From assembly GCF_000003815.2 (NCBI RefSeq), contig NC_049984.1, forward strand, positions 13,582,550 through 13,646,549: a DNA stretch of 64,000 nucleotides, written 5' to 3'. The stretch's first letter is position 1, and every line of letters starts with the position of its first letter. The notes under the pieces are model-generated. The model did not search any database and was not told where the DNA came from. It saw nothing but the letters and a program-made list of their open reading frames with translations. Shown piece after piece: positions 24,408 to 38,200 of the stretch. The stretch is from Branchiostoma floridae (lineage: Eukaryota > Chordata > Leptocardii > Amphioxiformes > Branchiostomatidae). Made by a program: the position numbers and the translations under genes.

Positions 24408-24543
24408 CCAATTTCCAGTACAAGGGTGTACTTGTTGTCTTTTTGTGGCGGTTCATCCAAAGACACATATTGTTTGCCCACAGTATTTTTTTTCTTCTTT
24501 GATACGATTGATTAAAGAAAATGTAAATCAGTAGAAAATAACC

Positions 24544-25127
24544 TAGTCTCCAAGCAGAGCCTACGGTGCCTTAGAGATTGTATTAGGGCTGTGTAATGGT
24601 ACTGATACAGTACAGGTACAATCAATTGGCTACAGGTACAAAATACCGGAACACTGGTGTGTACTGGACTTGTATCTAATAAGTGCAAGCCAGACAGGAT
24701 AACAGGTCAGGGGATGGCCACTTTGACAGATAAAATTACTGTGAAATTACCATAGCAGTCTCTGAGCCTCAGTGAGGGAAAAACAAAATTTTGTGAAGGT
24801 CAAATTTTTGTTGCATCATGTGTCTACTATATAAACGCGTTTTTATTGGTTCAAACATGCTGCTATCCTTATTGAAGATCGACTTTTACTTCATCAAGTA
24901 GTTCAGGTACAGATTCAGGTCCGGACCTGTACCTAAACTCCTGTACCTGTACCGAAATTTGTTTAGGTACACAGCTCTAGATAGTATCAAAGCTGGTCAA
25001 GGAGTATAGCCTCCCAAAGGGAGTGAAACGGGCACCGGTGCCTGTTTGACACCCCCTTCAGGAGGCTATACTCCTTGACCAGCTTTGATACTATCTCCAA
25101 GGCACTGTAGGGTCTGCTTGGAGACTA
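24544..25127. mobile_element. hAT-like MITE (outer element) interrupted by a second MITE
   Basis: Inverted ends TAGTCTCCAAGCAGA (left, and right in reverse complement) with flanking 8-bp repeats AAATAACC (24536-24543) and AAATAGCC (25128-25135), one mismatch. Its core forms a long palindrome (24980-25097; arms GCTGGTCAAGGAGTATAGCC). The left arm is split by the insertion at 24584-24979. No transposase. Confidence 0.8.
24584..24979. mobile_element. Nested hAT-like MITE (inner element)
   Basis: Ends TAGGGCTGTGTA and, in reverse complement, TAGAGCTGTGTA. Flanks GATTGTAT and GATAGTAT match at 7 of 8 positions, consistent with an 8-bp target duplication. The interior has several GGTACAGGTAC / GTACCTGTACC repeats in both orientations. 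Removing it restores the left arm of the outer element. Confidence 0.78.
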
Positions 25128-25203
25128 AAATAGCCTACCCTTACAACAAAAGAAGGCATGGATATTAACTGATTCACACGATACAATGGTTCCTGATACC
25201 AGG

Positions 25204-25209
25204 TTTATT
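25204..25209 (-). terminator. TEP gene poly(A) signal (AATAAA on the minus strand)
   Basis: Plus-strand TTTATT about 820 bases past the TEP stop codon. It is the first canonical signal downstream and would put the TEP 3' end about 760 bases from the RBM39 3' end. Confidence 0.55.
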
Positions 25210-26029
25210 CAAGCAGCTTCTATCTTCAAATAGTTAAGTAGTGGCATTGCACAATAGAGGAAATTTTGTCTACATATGATAAGTAGACTAAAAGACTTAA
25301 TACACCTGATATACATCTATCCCACATTTACAAGGGACAATTCTGACTTAAGGGACTTACAAAACTATATTACAATTTAAAGAGTATTACGTACTATATT
25401 ACAATTAAAAGAGTAGGTACATCTTCCTGAAAATCTTGACTATCTTGAGATGACTTGTGCTTCAATAGATTTCACATCTTTAAATTTAAGAATCAATTCC
25501 AAGCAATTACACAGGTGAAAAAAACACCGGTAAGTTGCAAAGTACTATGATTGAATGAACTGTTAACAAAAACCATAATGAGTTTACAAGAAAATCCATG
25601 AATTTATGGGAAAGCCATTAGTTTTCTGGTGAAGTGGCTGTGTATTACGAATTGGTGGAAGAAAGGTATAAAGATTCCAGCTGTTCTAAATGTTGATAAC
25701 AGCTATCTGCATCAATCCTCAACAAAGAAAAAGTTATTGGAATAAGATTAAAGAAATGTGGGTTCAGTCACAATTGAGGCTTACTTATGGGCAGGAACAT
25801 TTTATGCAGATTCTTGCGTATACCTTAAGTACAGAATCACAAAGCGTTTACACCATTTTCTAGCTGCATCAGTAAAAAGATGAAGGTCATCAAGCTTCAC
25901 CTCAAATCAAACTAGATTGACAACATGATCAATGAGAATATGGAATGTGCAAAAGCTGAACACTACAAAATCTTAAGTTTTGTTACAAATTAGCTACAAG
26001 GCACATTCAACAATTCCGCACTGGTGGCA

Positions 26030-26220
26030 TTAGCGGCCCAAAAGCCTGGTCAGCAACACCAGCACCATACCCAGAAGGGTGTCCACAACAAGAGCGGGAC
26101 CTCCATTGGCCCCATTCTGTGGACTCCTGCGTGTGCGGCATCCGGTACAGTCATCACAGACGTCACAGATGTTGGTGTTCTTCAGGGTCTCCGACTGATA
26201 GACATTGGATGCCTTGACAT
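26030..26220 (-). CDS. TEP last exon: cysteine cluster and probable GPI-anchor tail
   Basis: Encodes [19 protein letters not shown], then NGANGG, then the hydrophobic stretch [16 protein letters not shown] and a short basic end before TAA. Human CD109 has the same arrangement (LCSDVQGCRPCE, small residues, hydrophobic end) and is GPI-anchored. Small residues NGANGG are candidate omega sites. Anchor type is inferred; a short transmembrane tail is the alternative. Confidence 0.7.
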
Positions 26221-29200
26221 CTGTGGGTACCACACATCAAAGTTTAGATTCAAAATACGTGTTATGTACGAACATATGTACACTACAGTCATATACATCT
26301 TAACAACTTCCTACAGAATACGGTTAGGTTTTTCCACAATGCCCAGTTTAAGACCTGAACAAGATTCTTAAACATTGGAGAACACACCTCATAATGACTA
26401 GCCTGGGTACCATCTGATTTCTACTGGGGCTCCTTGCACTCTCAGCAAGTGCAAGGAACCCTGGTAGAAATCAGATGATACCCAAGCAACATAATGACAA
26501 CTGATGAACAATTTATAATCTGCTGTTGTACAGACCTGGCTTGTAGTAGTCGTACACCTTGACCACAGATGGCTGAGTCTTGGCCACAGGCATGGAACGG
26601 CGGGATGTCAGAGTCACACAGGTGGGACTGGCATTCATCTGGACAGGACAGTAAAGTAAACTGACTTGATAACGAAGTCTATTGTGAGACAATGCTGTTG
26701 GCAATGTCTCCTTGGCACTCAACATGTTGGAAAACAATTAGAAATTGTACTAACCCTGTGCAGGACAGGTATAATTGTCCCTGCATCCCTCGTTGTCAGG
26801 CAGACTNNNNNNNNNNNNNNNNNNNNNNNNNNNNNNNNNNNNNNNNNNNNNNNNNNNNNNNNNNNNNNNNNNNNNNNNNNNNNNNNNNNNNNNNNNNNNN
26901 NNNNNNAAGTTGAAAGGTCACGGGTTACCCATGATTCCTCGTCGCGCATGCGCATCAGTCTACTGTTTGTAGAACTCCTGGCCGAAGTAGTCTCGGGAGG
27001 GACTTCATAGGAACAAGAAAAATTCCTTACCTGCCAGGGAGGGAGTCTGCCTGACAACGAGGGATGCAGGGACAATTATACCTGTCCTGCACAGGTTAGT
27101 ACAATTTCTAATTGTCCCCTGCATCCTCTCGTTAGTCAGTCAGACTGAATCAGAGAATGACTTCAGGTGACTTTGTAGCCTGAGGCCAGGACATAAGACC
27201 AGTACATGAATATAAGATATCACATGAAGATATCCCATGAATATAAGATATTACATGAAGATATTACATGACAGATGTAAGATATCACATGAAATATGAT
27301 ATCACATGAAATAAGATATCACACGAATAAGATATCACATGACTTCTGTATTAGTTCACAAATAAGCAGAGGGAGACCAGATGGTTGACTCAAACGAGCC
27401 CCCCCCTCTTCTTTTGCCGCAGCAACCACAGAAGCACTTCTTGTGGAGAGTCCAGGAACTGGGTATGACCAAGGTTGGCTCCTGTAGAAACAGAGATAAA
27501 TCATACCACAGAGGTTGCAGGAGTCACGGCCTGATGTGGCTCCAACCAGCACACACAAACAATCCTGACATAAACCGTGACTTATGCTGTTGACACCTAG
27601 ACTTTCCATAGAGGGGACTGGAGAATTCTCCTACCCCGCGGCAAAAAACTTGGCAAACACAACATGTGCCACCATACCTTACCATGGAACCATAACAACT
27701 ATTGAAAGGTGACACTGAATCCGTCAAGAAAACTCTTCTTGTAGTTGATCTCCAAGAAGGAAGAGATGGAACTCTTACTGCCAAGTAAAATAATGATTAA
27801 TGAACAAGCTGAAGTGACAGGATCTCCTGGAAAAAAAACACTATTAGAAAACTTTACCAATGTCCCATGTGAAACNNNNNNNNNNNNNNNNNNNNNNNNN
27901 NNNNNNNNNNNNNNNNNNNNNNNNNNNNNNNNNNNNNNNNNNNNNNNNNNNNNNNNNNNNNNNNNNNNNNNNNNNNNNNNNNNNNNNNNNNNNNNNNNNN
28001 NNNNNNNNNNNNNNNNNNNNNNNNNNNNNNNNNNNNNNNNNNNNNNNNNNNNNNNNNNNNNNNNNNNNNNNNNNNNNNNNNNNNNAACAAGTTGAGGAAT
28101 ACTGAATCTGTATTCCAAAACCCCAGTACGCCCTCAGGAACCTGGGTAGTACTGGCAAAAGTCTGTACTGACTGTACTGCCACCGGCAACATGCTGTGCA
28201 GCTTGTTGAAGCCACTCTACCTCTGAGTGAGTCGCACTCAAGATAGTAGACAGTAGATGTGAAGGAGTAGCAGAACTGGTTCTTCGGCTTACATCTCCAG
28301 CAGGTGAGTAGTAGACTGCTGTGTCTCATCTGGAGTGATGAGAAGTAGGTGAACCTCATCCTGTTGTACCTCCCCGATTGTCCAAACAATCAGAAGAATG
28401 GGCAGAAGGTCGACAACTGCCTTGAGTCGTTTCATTTATAGTTGTTGGCTTGATCGGAGTGTGAACCGATCCACCTTCCCACCAAGTAGAAAAGGACTCT
28501 GAAAAAACTCTAGACGTTAGCCGGTCCAGAGTCAACCTACAGTGGTAGCTGGAGTTGTTTAGGATGCGAACATATCCACCCCCTTAAGAGTAGTGGAAAT
28601 GTCGTCTGAAGACTCAAGAACGTATGTCGATCTAGAGTCCAAGTCGTGGCTACAGGTAATGCCGGGAGCCGACATCCTGTCACACATATCCCCATTTGGG
28701 GAGTGCTGTGCTGATACAGACCATCTCTGTCTGTGTACCACTGCCACAGGACGAAGATCACCCTTAGCAAAACGGTGATCTTGCACCTCCTGGATGATTC
28801 AGTTGAGCCATCACTGTTGAGTTGTAAGAGCAGACTGTGTCCGCTCACCATCTCCTTGTAGAAACCAAGGACAGATGAGGAGGTGTCCTGCCGTCCCAGC
28901 TGTGTGCTGACCTCTCTTCTACAGACCAGTGTCTTCCTGCGGAAATGCTGCTGAAGAACTGCCGAGGTGCCGAGGGCTGCACTGTAGTCGTGACTGTACA
29001 ACTGAAGTCTTCACCAGACTTCAGCGTACCTGAGCTGCATCTGACGGCAGCCCAAGAAGCTGAGTTCCTCTTGTCACTTGAGGAACTGCGATGAGCAGAC
29101 ACCTGAAGACTTCTGAAGTGCCAACTGACACTGTTGTGGCTAGCGCTCTCCCCGCCAAGCTGCCAACGTCTCTGCCAAGACGATTCTGTCTGAAGACAGA

Positions 29201-32200
29201 AAGTTGTCTGCTAGATGCTGTGACTCCAACACCTTGTAGTCAGGGACCAAGTTGACCTCTGCATAGCGTCAAGCCGACTGCTGCGTTGACTCTCGGGATG
29301 AAAACCTGGGTTGAGAGCAGTTGTTGACTGTAGTTGTCAACAGTTGTCGTCCAGAAAGACGATAAGATGATCTGCGCTGTCTCTGCTCGGGAAGAACCAN
29401 NNNNNNNNNNNNNNNNNNNNNNNNNNNNNNNNNNNNNNNNNNNNNNNNNNNNNNNNNNNNNNNNNNNNNNNNNNNNNNNNNNNNNNNNNNNNNNNNNNNA
29501 TAGCCAGTGAGCACCTGGGAAAGAGTCAGGGATGAACACCTTCAAAACAATTGAAGGCTGTGCGTCGTTGGGACTCCGATAAGGAGACAACGAGCCGGAA
29601 GAAACGCCCGCTGGAACCCCCAGCGATGTCGGTTCTCTACGTCTACTGGGATGTGAAGAAGCATCCTTCTGATGACCTTCCCCACGTAGTCTCCCAGCTG
29701 GATGAGGTGTTCAGGAACACCCAACTTGGCATCCTAAAGACGAACCTGTAGAAAAAACTTGTCTAAAAGGCAAGAAAAAGTAAACAGGTGATACGGAAGT
29801 TGTTCCATCACACCCCTGGTAAGCAAGTTCTTACCTACCACTCATGTGGGGTAACCTGTGGAAGGAAGAAGAAGCCACACCGTCTTGTGGCGATCTGCTC
29901 CCACTTGTACCCCTTCACGCACTGTAGGGTCCTGGGATCTACAGACACCTGCTGCCACCGCCGTAGGAAGTGGACTAGTCTGCCTCTGCGCAGAAGCCGC
30001 ATACTGTGGAGTACAGGTTCATGGATGGTTGAACACCTAAGTGTCTCTCTTGTTGGAGATGCGTCAGCTAAATGTCCAACCTCACTGCTGAAGAGTTGAG
30101 AAAGACTGCTGTGCAGTACCGACGAGAACCACCCCGACAGTAGCTTGGCCTCAGCAAGTAGTTGTAGTAGAGTGTCTCCGCTCGACGACCTGTGGCCGAT
30201 GCTGTAACAACAACTGTGTCTAGCTGTTGACTTGTTCTGCTTGTCAACACTGCCGAATGGGCCTAGTCTCTGAGGCCAGGTCGACGACCTTTATCCCAGA
30301 TCGAGGGAACAGAGGATCTAAGAAAAAGACCCTGGGAAAAACTCACATAAAAACCCACATGTGCAAGACAATTGGGCAAGAACAGAGCCTAGGAAGTAAG
30401 AAACTGTCCTAGCAATCATACATAACAAACTGTAGTTGTTCAAAAACTACAACACTGAAAACTGTAGTTGTTCAAAAAACTACCACAACTGAATTAACTG
30501 CCTCGGTTAATTCATTACTTTGTTAAACAAAAGGATTTCCAACCTGCCACTAAAAATAGAAACATTGTACAAGTACATTGAAACATAAATGTGAGAACAA
30601 AGAGCTCACCCTGCTTCATGTAATGGCAGCTGACTACCGCTCTTGATGCTGTGTAGTTGAAGTCAGCACCGCCAACGTGGACAAGCGTTGTTCGGCGTGC
30701 TGTTGTCTCCAAGTCGTTGCCACGACAGGGCTTGTCGTGCTCAAAGTACATCTTCTCTTCAACCACCAAGTCGTCAGCAACACAAGGTGCCTGACTGACT
30801 TCTTCATCGGGCCTAGCTGCACCCACGAAGACACTGTCGTCCCAGCAGCCGCCAACGCTCCTGCTGTCCCGTCGCAAGCTGTGGACAGCCGCGTCACGTC
30901 GCCGTTGCTTCTCTGGAACGGCCCCATTGGAGACGAAGCATGCCGGAACCCGGCATAGGTTGACAAAACTGCGTCCTCATCTATCTTCAAAAATCACCAG
31001 CGTTTCTGAAATAAAAACAGAAAAATACGTACATCGCTGGTAGCGGCCGGCGAAAACTTCGTTGACGCCAGCCCTGTCGTCTTCATCTTCTTTGTGGCCG
31101 CCGATAGCGATGTCGCCACCTTCTTCTTGGCGCCAACTTCTCAACTTCTTCTTGGCGCCATCCTTCTCGGTTCGCGGTCGGAGCAAGCTCGACAACCTTC
31201 CCGAACTCGAGACCTCGAACTCCATCGCTTGAGTACCCCCGAAAGAGCACCCAAAACGCCCAAAACTGGCGTAGAAGTCGACGTTGAAGACTGACGATAG
31301 TAATGGCGCCGACCCTCGGCGCACATGTTAACTTGTTCGGAGTTCTTGCGGCTCCCGTCGCTGCAAAGCCGCTAAAAACTCCTGCGCCGCCCGTAGAAAA
31401 TCGCCGAGCCGCCGAAGTCTTCGAAGAAAGTCGTGTCCGGGTCCCAAAACACGCGTTGGGACCCCAAAACTGGAGCTGGAAACTACCGGAGGTGTTTACA
31501 GTACGCTCTAAAATTTAGACTGATGCGCATGCGCGACGAGGAATCATGGGTAACCCGTGACCTTTCAACTTTGGGAGCTACCAAGTGAGGCTACATGGGG
31601 GTGGTCAGGCTCAGATACACCTGAAGTCATTCTCTGATTCAGTCTGACTGACTAACGAGAGGATGCAGGGGACAATAGTTCAGCAAATGAAGGAAAACAA
31701 CAGTTAAATGTTGAAGGATTTAAATGCCGTGCTCAATGGAAAGTTTCAAGACAGAAACAGAACAGTAGTGGTGTCACATATATTTAACACACCTCATCGA
31801 AGTAGAGAACAGCCTTCTTGTTGTCGGTTGATCGCTCGGCTCTCTTGAGTGTTGGCAAGTTCTGGTTCTCCACCAGGGCCATCAGGTCAGCATCCTCCAC
31901 ATAGAAGCCAGAGGGAATGCCTATCTCCATCACAGCCATACCACTGCTGCCACCAAGCTGGTACCTGTATAGGAATTTCAAGAATCAGTCGTGATGTTTA
32001 AGAAATAGCACAAGATGGACATGATGGGATGGTTTTTTCAAAATATAATTTGATTTGTAATATTTTGCTTACTTTGTTTTTGCCAAGAGATAATATTTCC
32101 TTAGCAAGCTAGAGGCACAGTACACATCAATAAGGATGAAGACAAATCCAACCACCCTCTGAATGGCAGTGACGTGCTGTAAATTTTCACTTCCCCTACT

Positions 32201-35200
32201 ACCTTTATTCCTTCTACAGACTGTATAATACTTTCATGCAAATGTTTTGAAAACTAAAAAAAAATCAACTCCACAGCAAGGCTGTTCAACAGTTTGGGTT
32301 ACTTACGCGCCACAGGTCTCACAGGTGACAAAGTTGTTGTCGCTGTCCTTGACAGTTGCTACCAGATTAAAGGAAGGAGTTGGATCCACCACGTCAACAT
32401 TGTACCGCACAAAGAGCTGGAACAGACAGCATCATCATAGCTGTTAACTCCATGGCTAGTAATGCCCCACATCTTGTATAACACGCTGCAGCCAAACTGT
32501 TCTAACTCAAGCAGGATGTGCCCAGGCTTTTTTTCTTCTAATGAGGCATATCTGTAGAGCTTAACATGTCATTAAAACTGCAGACCCTCATGCCAACCTC
32601 CTTGCTCATACTAGCCATTGAATATACATGTAGAAGTAGAAGGTCTATGTCTACACACCATTCCTCCAGTATATACATGTATAGGAAACATTTTCCGTGC
32701 TTGCTTGATGGCTAAAATGGATATTTATGAGAAACTTTTGCCGTACTTACAAGAAGGCTAGAATTGAATTGAAAATTGTATACCTGCAGCAGGCCCATTC
32801 CTGTTCCCTGGGCACGTGCAGTAAGTGTCCCAGTCAAGTTGGGGATCTGGACAAAAACAGTATNNNNNNNNNNNNNNNNNNNNNNNNNNNNNNNNNNNNN
32901 NNNNNNNNNNNNNNNNNNNNNNNNNNNNNNNNNNNNNNNNNNNNNNNNNNNNNNNNNNNNNNNNNNNNNNNNNNNNNNNNNNNNNNNNNNNNNNNNNNNN
33001 NNNNNNNNNNNNNNNNNNNNNNNNNNNNNNNNNNNNNNNNNNNNNNNNNNNNNNNNNNNNNNNNNNNNNNNNNNNNNNNNNNNNNNNNNNNNNNNNNNNN
33101 NNNNNNNNNNNNNNNNNNNNNNTATGTATGTTTTCCTTAATGTACTCCATATGCGGTTGATGATCCAATATAATAATGATTCAAACTACTACACATATCA
33201 TAATCTTACTACTAGTAGTTAAAGACTGAGACTACGCAATAACATGACATGTATCATCACTTTACCTGCATCAATACAGACAGCATTATCACTGTTTAAC
33301 ATACAAATGTATCTCTCAATTAAAGGTGAATCTTATACATTGCACAAGCCACACTTTCTGGGCTCTCACCTCTACTTGCTGCAGCACGATGGCATTCTGG
33401 TCATTAACAGTGAAAGTATGAGAGAAGGCAGCGTCTGTATCTGAAGTGATGGTAACGGTCATGTCCAGTCCACCTGCACGAACACCAGCAGCAAAGTAGG
33501 CCAGAGCCTGCAACCCCACTACTGTGTCCTGGGAATCAACAATAAACAGGGTCACTTGTGACTAATCAGACAACTTTGCAAGATAGCTGGAACCTCCCGA
33601 ATAACCAGTAAGCTGACTTATCACTATGGTATACACACAGGAAAACTAAATTTACTATGATTGTACACTGACATATAATAATTTCTAATTTAGGCTTGGT
33701 ATCATATGACCAACAACTCCTTTGAAAAGGGTAATAATGGCTGCAGAATTAAAATCAGTGAATGGATAGATAATAGTTCAGATAAAGGCAGCCACCTGTG
33801 TGGATGAGTACCCTCCATACGCGTTCCTCTGTTCCGACAGCCACTTCATGATGGGAATTCCATCGATCATGTCGTCCCTGGCCAGGTACGTCAGGAGTGC
33901 GTACGCTGTCATCTCCACATCAGCAGATGGCGGGTCATGGTACGGGGGCGTCCACATCAGGTCATCACTGACAGGGGGTGGGGCGGTGCTTTCTGGCTTT
34001 TTCCAGTACTTCTGTCCTCCTAAGACCAGACAACATACATTGTAGTCCCAATTCACTTTGTGAAACCATGGTGATCTTCAGATGAAGTTGAGAAAGGTAC
34101 AGGAAGGAAATGTCTTGTATTATGACATAAGTGAACGTCTTAAGCAATCATAACCTGTAAAGCAATGAATTGTACTGCATACCTTCTGTTGTGCCANNNN
34201 NNNNNNNNNNNNNNNNNNNNNNNNNNNNNNNNNNNNNNNNNNNNNNNNNNNNNNNNNNNNNNNNNNNNNNNNNNNNNNNNNNNNNNNNNNNNNNNNTGAG
34301 GGCATAGGTCATGGTGACAACGGTGTAAACGTCTGTCTCACTGTCAAGCCTACCCTCCAGGAATGATACGGCACGGTCCCTGGCCATGGTGACATCCACC
34401 TTCTGCAGTTACACAATTGTAGGTCAAAGCTATAAGATGCATTCAAAAGTATCAACATACTTATGCCAAATTGTTGTTTACATGTATTACTGGTATTGCT
34501 ACAGACAAACAGATACCACTACATGCATGTGTATCATCTTATGTAATTTGTTGTTGCTTTTTTGTCATTTCAGCACAATTGTTGACAGAAATTACATATC
34601 ATGCTACTTTCCTCTATCCTAACCTTTAGTCCTAGGGCTGTGTGCACATTGACATTTTACAAGGACATTGTATATTCTATACATCATAATTGTACTAATT
34701 TTGCAATATGAAAACCTGACCATGTTGATGCTTCCTGGCAAGCTGAATCATTAAATATTTATAATGCAAACAACTGTGTATGCTGTAAGCAATTGTGTAT
34801 GCTGTAAAATGGCAGAGGAACAAAAGAGGCATACTCACATCACTATCAGGGGCATCCATTGTGGACAGGATGTTGTTGTACTCCATCAGGCTCACCAGAA
34901 CGTAGGATGTCATCGTGACATCAGAGGACAGACCTCCCTACATCCAACAAGCAGACGTTTCATTGACATCCAGGCAATGTTTACTAACCAATCTGGATGC
35001 TACAATTTTACCTGGAACCAACTGTGTAAGTTTTACATGGTCTGAACTTTTTTTTTTCTTTCACTGAATTAATCTTGTTAATAATCAAAGCTTTTTGCCA
35101 TCTGAAGGTTTGCACACTTTTTGTATCTACATGTATATTCTATGTTATGACAGGATTAACTACAGAAATGTGGTCATATCCTTTTTTATGCCATACTGGT

Positions 35201-38200
35201 GAGTACAAAACATTGCTTAAGCTGTATTCATGTCACAGAAGCACAAAGTAGAGCATATCAGGTAACATGACTGTGTTTTGTAATCACAGAGTGAAAAAAG
35301 GACCACCCGACTTCCCACATTTTGTTAGTCAATAACTCAATAACAATCTACATAGACAACTCCAATTAAACTTAGCATTCCTTTCAGAGGATACTTCTTT
35401 CTTACCTGCATTTCCTTGTGAATGACCCTGCCTGGTTCGGAGAAAACCCCATTGTCCTGTTGTTGGCGTATCAACCATCGAACGGTCTTGGCCAGAACCT
35501 TCGGGTCGATGTAGATGTACTCTACTGCCTGCGCAAAGGACTTGATCACAAATGCTGACAGCCTGGGTTGAGAGGAATTTTATGGGTCAATCATGTGATA
35601 TTTCATAAAGAATATGACATTAAAAAAAAAATGAATATTTTTCTTGCCTCTTCTACTCTCATCATCAATAAGTCATGCTTATTGACTACTAACATCACAG
35701 GTAACTGCCCCATTCTTCATGATTTACTAAATGATAAGATTTGAATTAGTAAGGATCACCAACCATGTACTGCCAGAGTCATCTTGGGTTCCAAAGGCAC
35801 TGAAGGACCCATCATTATGTGTGTAGGTCAGTTCACGCTGATATCCTGGGAACATGGATAGTATTTCATTTTTAATTAGCTTCATTTCATGCACTTGGTC
35901 CATATCAACAATGACAACAAAAATATCAAAATCAGAACATACTAGAAAAGAATACGATTACATATGCAGTAATATGTTGAGTGGTATTATTAACCAGAGT
36001 GTTTGAAGGTAAGGTTGATGTAATGTCTTCAGAATGTGCAGTGATAGAAAGCATCTGAATGGATAAGGATGCTATTTTCAGGTGGCAATGCTCTGTACAA
36101 ATGTGTAATATACTAATTTTATGTTAATTTTCTTCTCCTAGCTTCAAAGGTGTCCATAACAATGAATTAGACATGAAAGAACACATTATTAATATCATGT
36201 AATGGCAATCATTTGATCAAGAAGTTGTTACCACAAACGTTGTTCCTTTTGGAACCTATTTGTGCAGTTGTAACAGCAGTAAATAAAGTGTCCTCCGTAG
36301 TGTATAATTTGGGCAATACTCCATTTATTCAGTTGGAAGACACACAAGACACAATCCTTAGCTCAAGGCAGCTTACATAAACTTGACATTAGCGCATCAG
36401 ATTCCCCACAACTACTAAAGCTGAGCGCTCCTACCTGAGGACATGAACTTCAAGGCCTTGTCCTCTATCTCTGGGGTGACCTGGTCTGTCTGGTCCAGGT
36501 AGTACATCACGTAGACGTTGGGTGCGAAGGTGATCATGGTCTGTTCACCACAGCCGTATGGCATCTGCAGCAGGCTGTCCAACCCACTGATGGTCGAGCC
36601 CATCATATCACCTGTACAAAAACAAAGGCAGTACATAACATGTCAGATCTGAACCTAGAATGGGTGAATGCAAGCTTTGCAAGGGACAAATTGCTTTCAT
36701 CCAGCACACACTAGGGCAAAATCCTACTCTTTTATCAATAGCTGTACCTGGTTCCATTGGGGTACCCCTTTCCACTCACCACTGTACTCTCACTTATTGA
36801 TTTATTATCTATTTAAGAATCTTAATGGTACCCCTGGAAATCAGTTAATTCAACTGAAGGGACTGACTGGTATTATACTTAACAAGCCTGACTGGACAGA
36901 AAAAAACTGATTCAGAAGCAAATAGACTTGGCAAAGGATGTCTAATTAATGAGCTTATTAACAGGTGCTAGGTGTGCTTACCCATAACGGACACACGTCC
37001 ATAAGCTGACCCAGCCACCATTCCACTCAGGGGCAGACCCAGGGTCAGGTACTTTGTCACGTCACGTGTGTTGTCATCAAGGTCAAGGACGAAAGACTTG
37101 GTGTACTCTTTCTGCTCCCCCTCCGGCTAAACAAACATGGCAATATCATCACATCATTAATTAATGGCAATGCCAGTTGGAAATACAACAAAGTGTGGAT
37201 AAAGCTCTCCTAGGTTGGTTGCAGCATATGCTAGTACACATCAGCTAATAGATTGTACAACTTCAAGTACATGCATCATCAATCTCTGTGATAAAACTTT
37301 TGCTGAAACCATTTCTACTTTGACTTGGCAAAAGGAAGAAATCTATGCTGACAATGCTTGGTGCAACTTACTAACAAAAAGTACAGATATCACCTACAAC
37401 AATCTTTAATCATTTTGCCTCTTTTTACAACTTGTACATATGAAATTATACTGGTATGGAGCATTAGCTGCATTAACTGAAGTATGATCATGATGATTTG
37501 GTCTTTATGAAGCAAACTCTTTATCATCATCAGATCTAGAAGAGCAGTCATCAGCCCCAGGTCTGAACCCGAGGCTACTTTTATCGTTTAGAGCAAATGC
37601 ACTGGCTATCCAGGATGTGATGGCATCTGGCAATGTCCAAGTGAATACAGCTGTACCATCAGACCTAGGGAAGACATTGGTTCCTCACCTCCACCAGCAG
37701 CTGCCTCTCCACAGCATCAGCAGCCAGTGTAGACTGGGCCTTCACCTTGATGGTGACGGCCCCAAACCTCTTGGGGATGATGGGGAAGGATTTGGACCTG
37801 GAGGTACCAGCTGGCACGGTCAGTACCACAGCCTGATCACCTGCCACTTCAGTACCGATAGCGTTGACATCGTTTGTGTCCATCACGATATGCATGAAGC
37901 CATCAGACCCCTCCAAGGTCACAGTCACCTGGGGGAAGGGGGGCAGAGACTTGTCAGACATGCTGCAAATTACTGTAAATACATTTAAGTTTGCAGAGAT
38001 TTAATTTTGCGGTAGGGGACTGCAGTCTCTTTTTGTTATGGAAAAATGTTATGTTCACAGTGGTTTTAAATTTACGGTGAAGCAGCCGCCGCCAAAAACC
38101 GCGAACATTAAACCACCACAAAAGTTTCTGCATTTACAGTACTGTCAAGCCAGACTTTTGAAATGCTAAGTCATATTGTTGAGCTACTAATTGTTGTTGA

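Larger units (their letters stand above)
27109..31677. mobile_element. Large (~4.57 kb) inverted-repeat element in the TEP intron
   Basis: The left end ATTGTCCCCTGCATCCTCTC continuing to GAATCAGAGAATGACTTCAG (27110-27165) is repeated in reverse complement at 31619-31675. It sits in the 5.2-kb intron between TEP exons 33 and 34. The interior holds short GATATCACATGAA-type repeats (27205-27350), many imperfect CAGTTGTTGAC/GTCAACAAC stretches and GTAGTTGTTCAAAAACTAC hairpins near 30440. There are two further gaps (27876-28085, 29400-29499). I recognise no transposase or reverse transcriptase in any frame. No clear target duplication, so class is unresolved; a non-autonomous DNA element is most likely. 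Confidence 0.65.

Noticed and set aside
26666-28389. Several long open frames in the TEP intron
   Set aside because: They consist mostly of X because they run through N gaps; the remainder resembles nothing.
32727-33222. Open frames of 111-148 codons
   Set aside because: Mostly N gap; the only real coding here is the 63-nt TEP exon at 32784-32846 on the minus strand.
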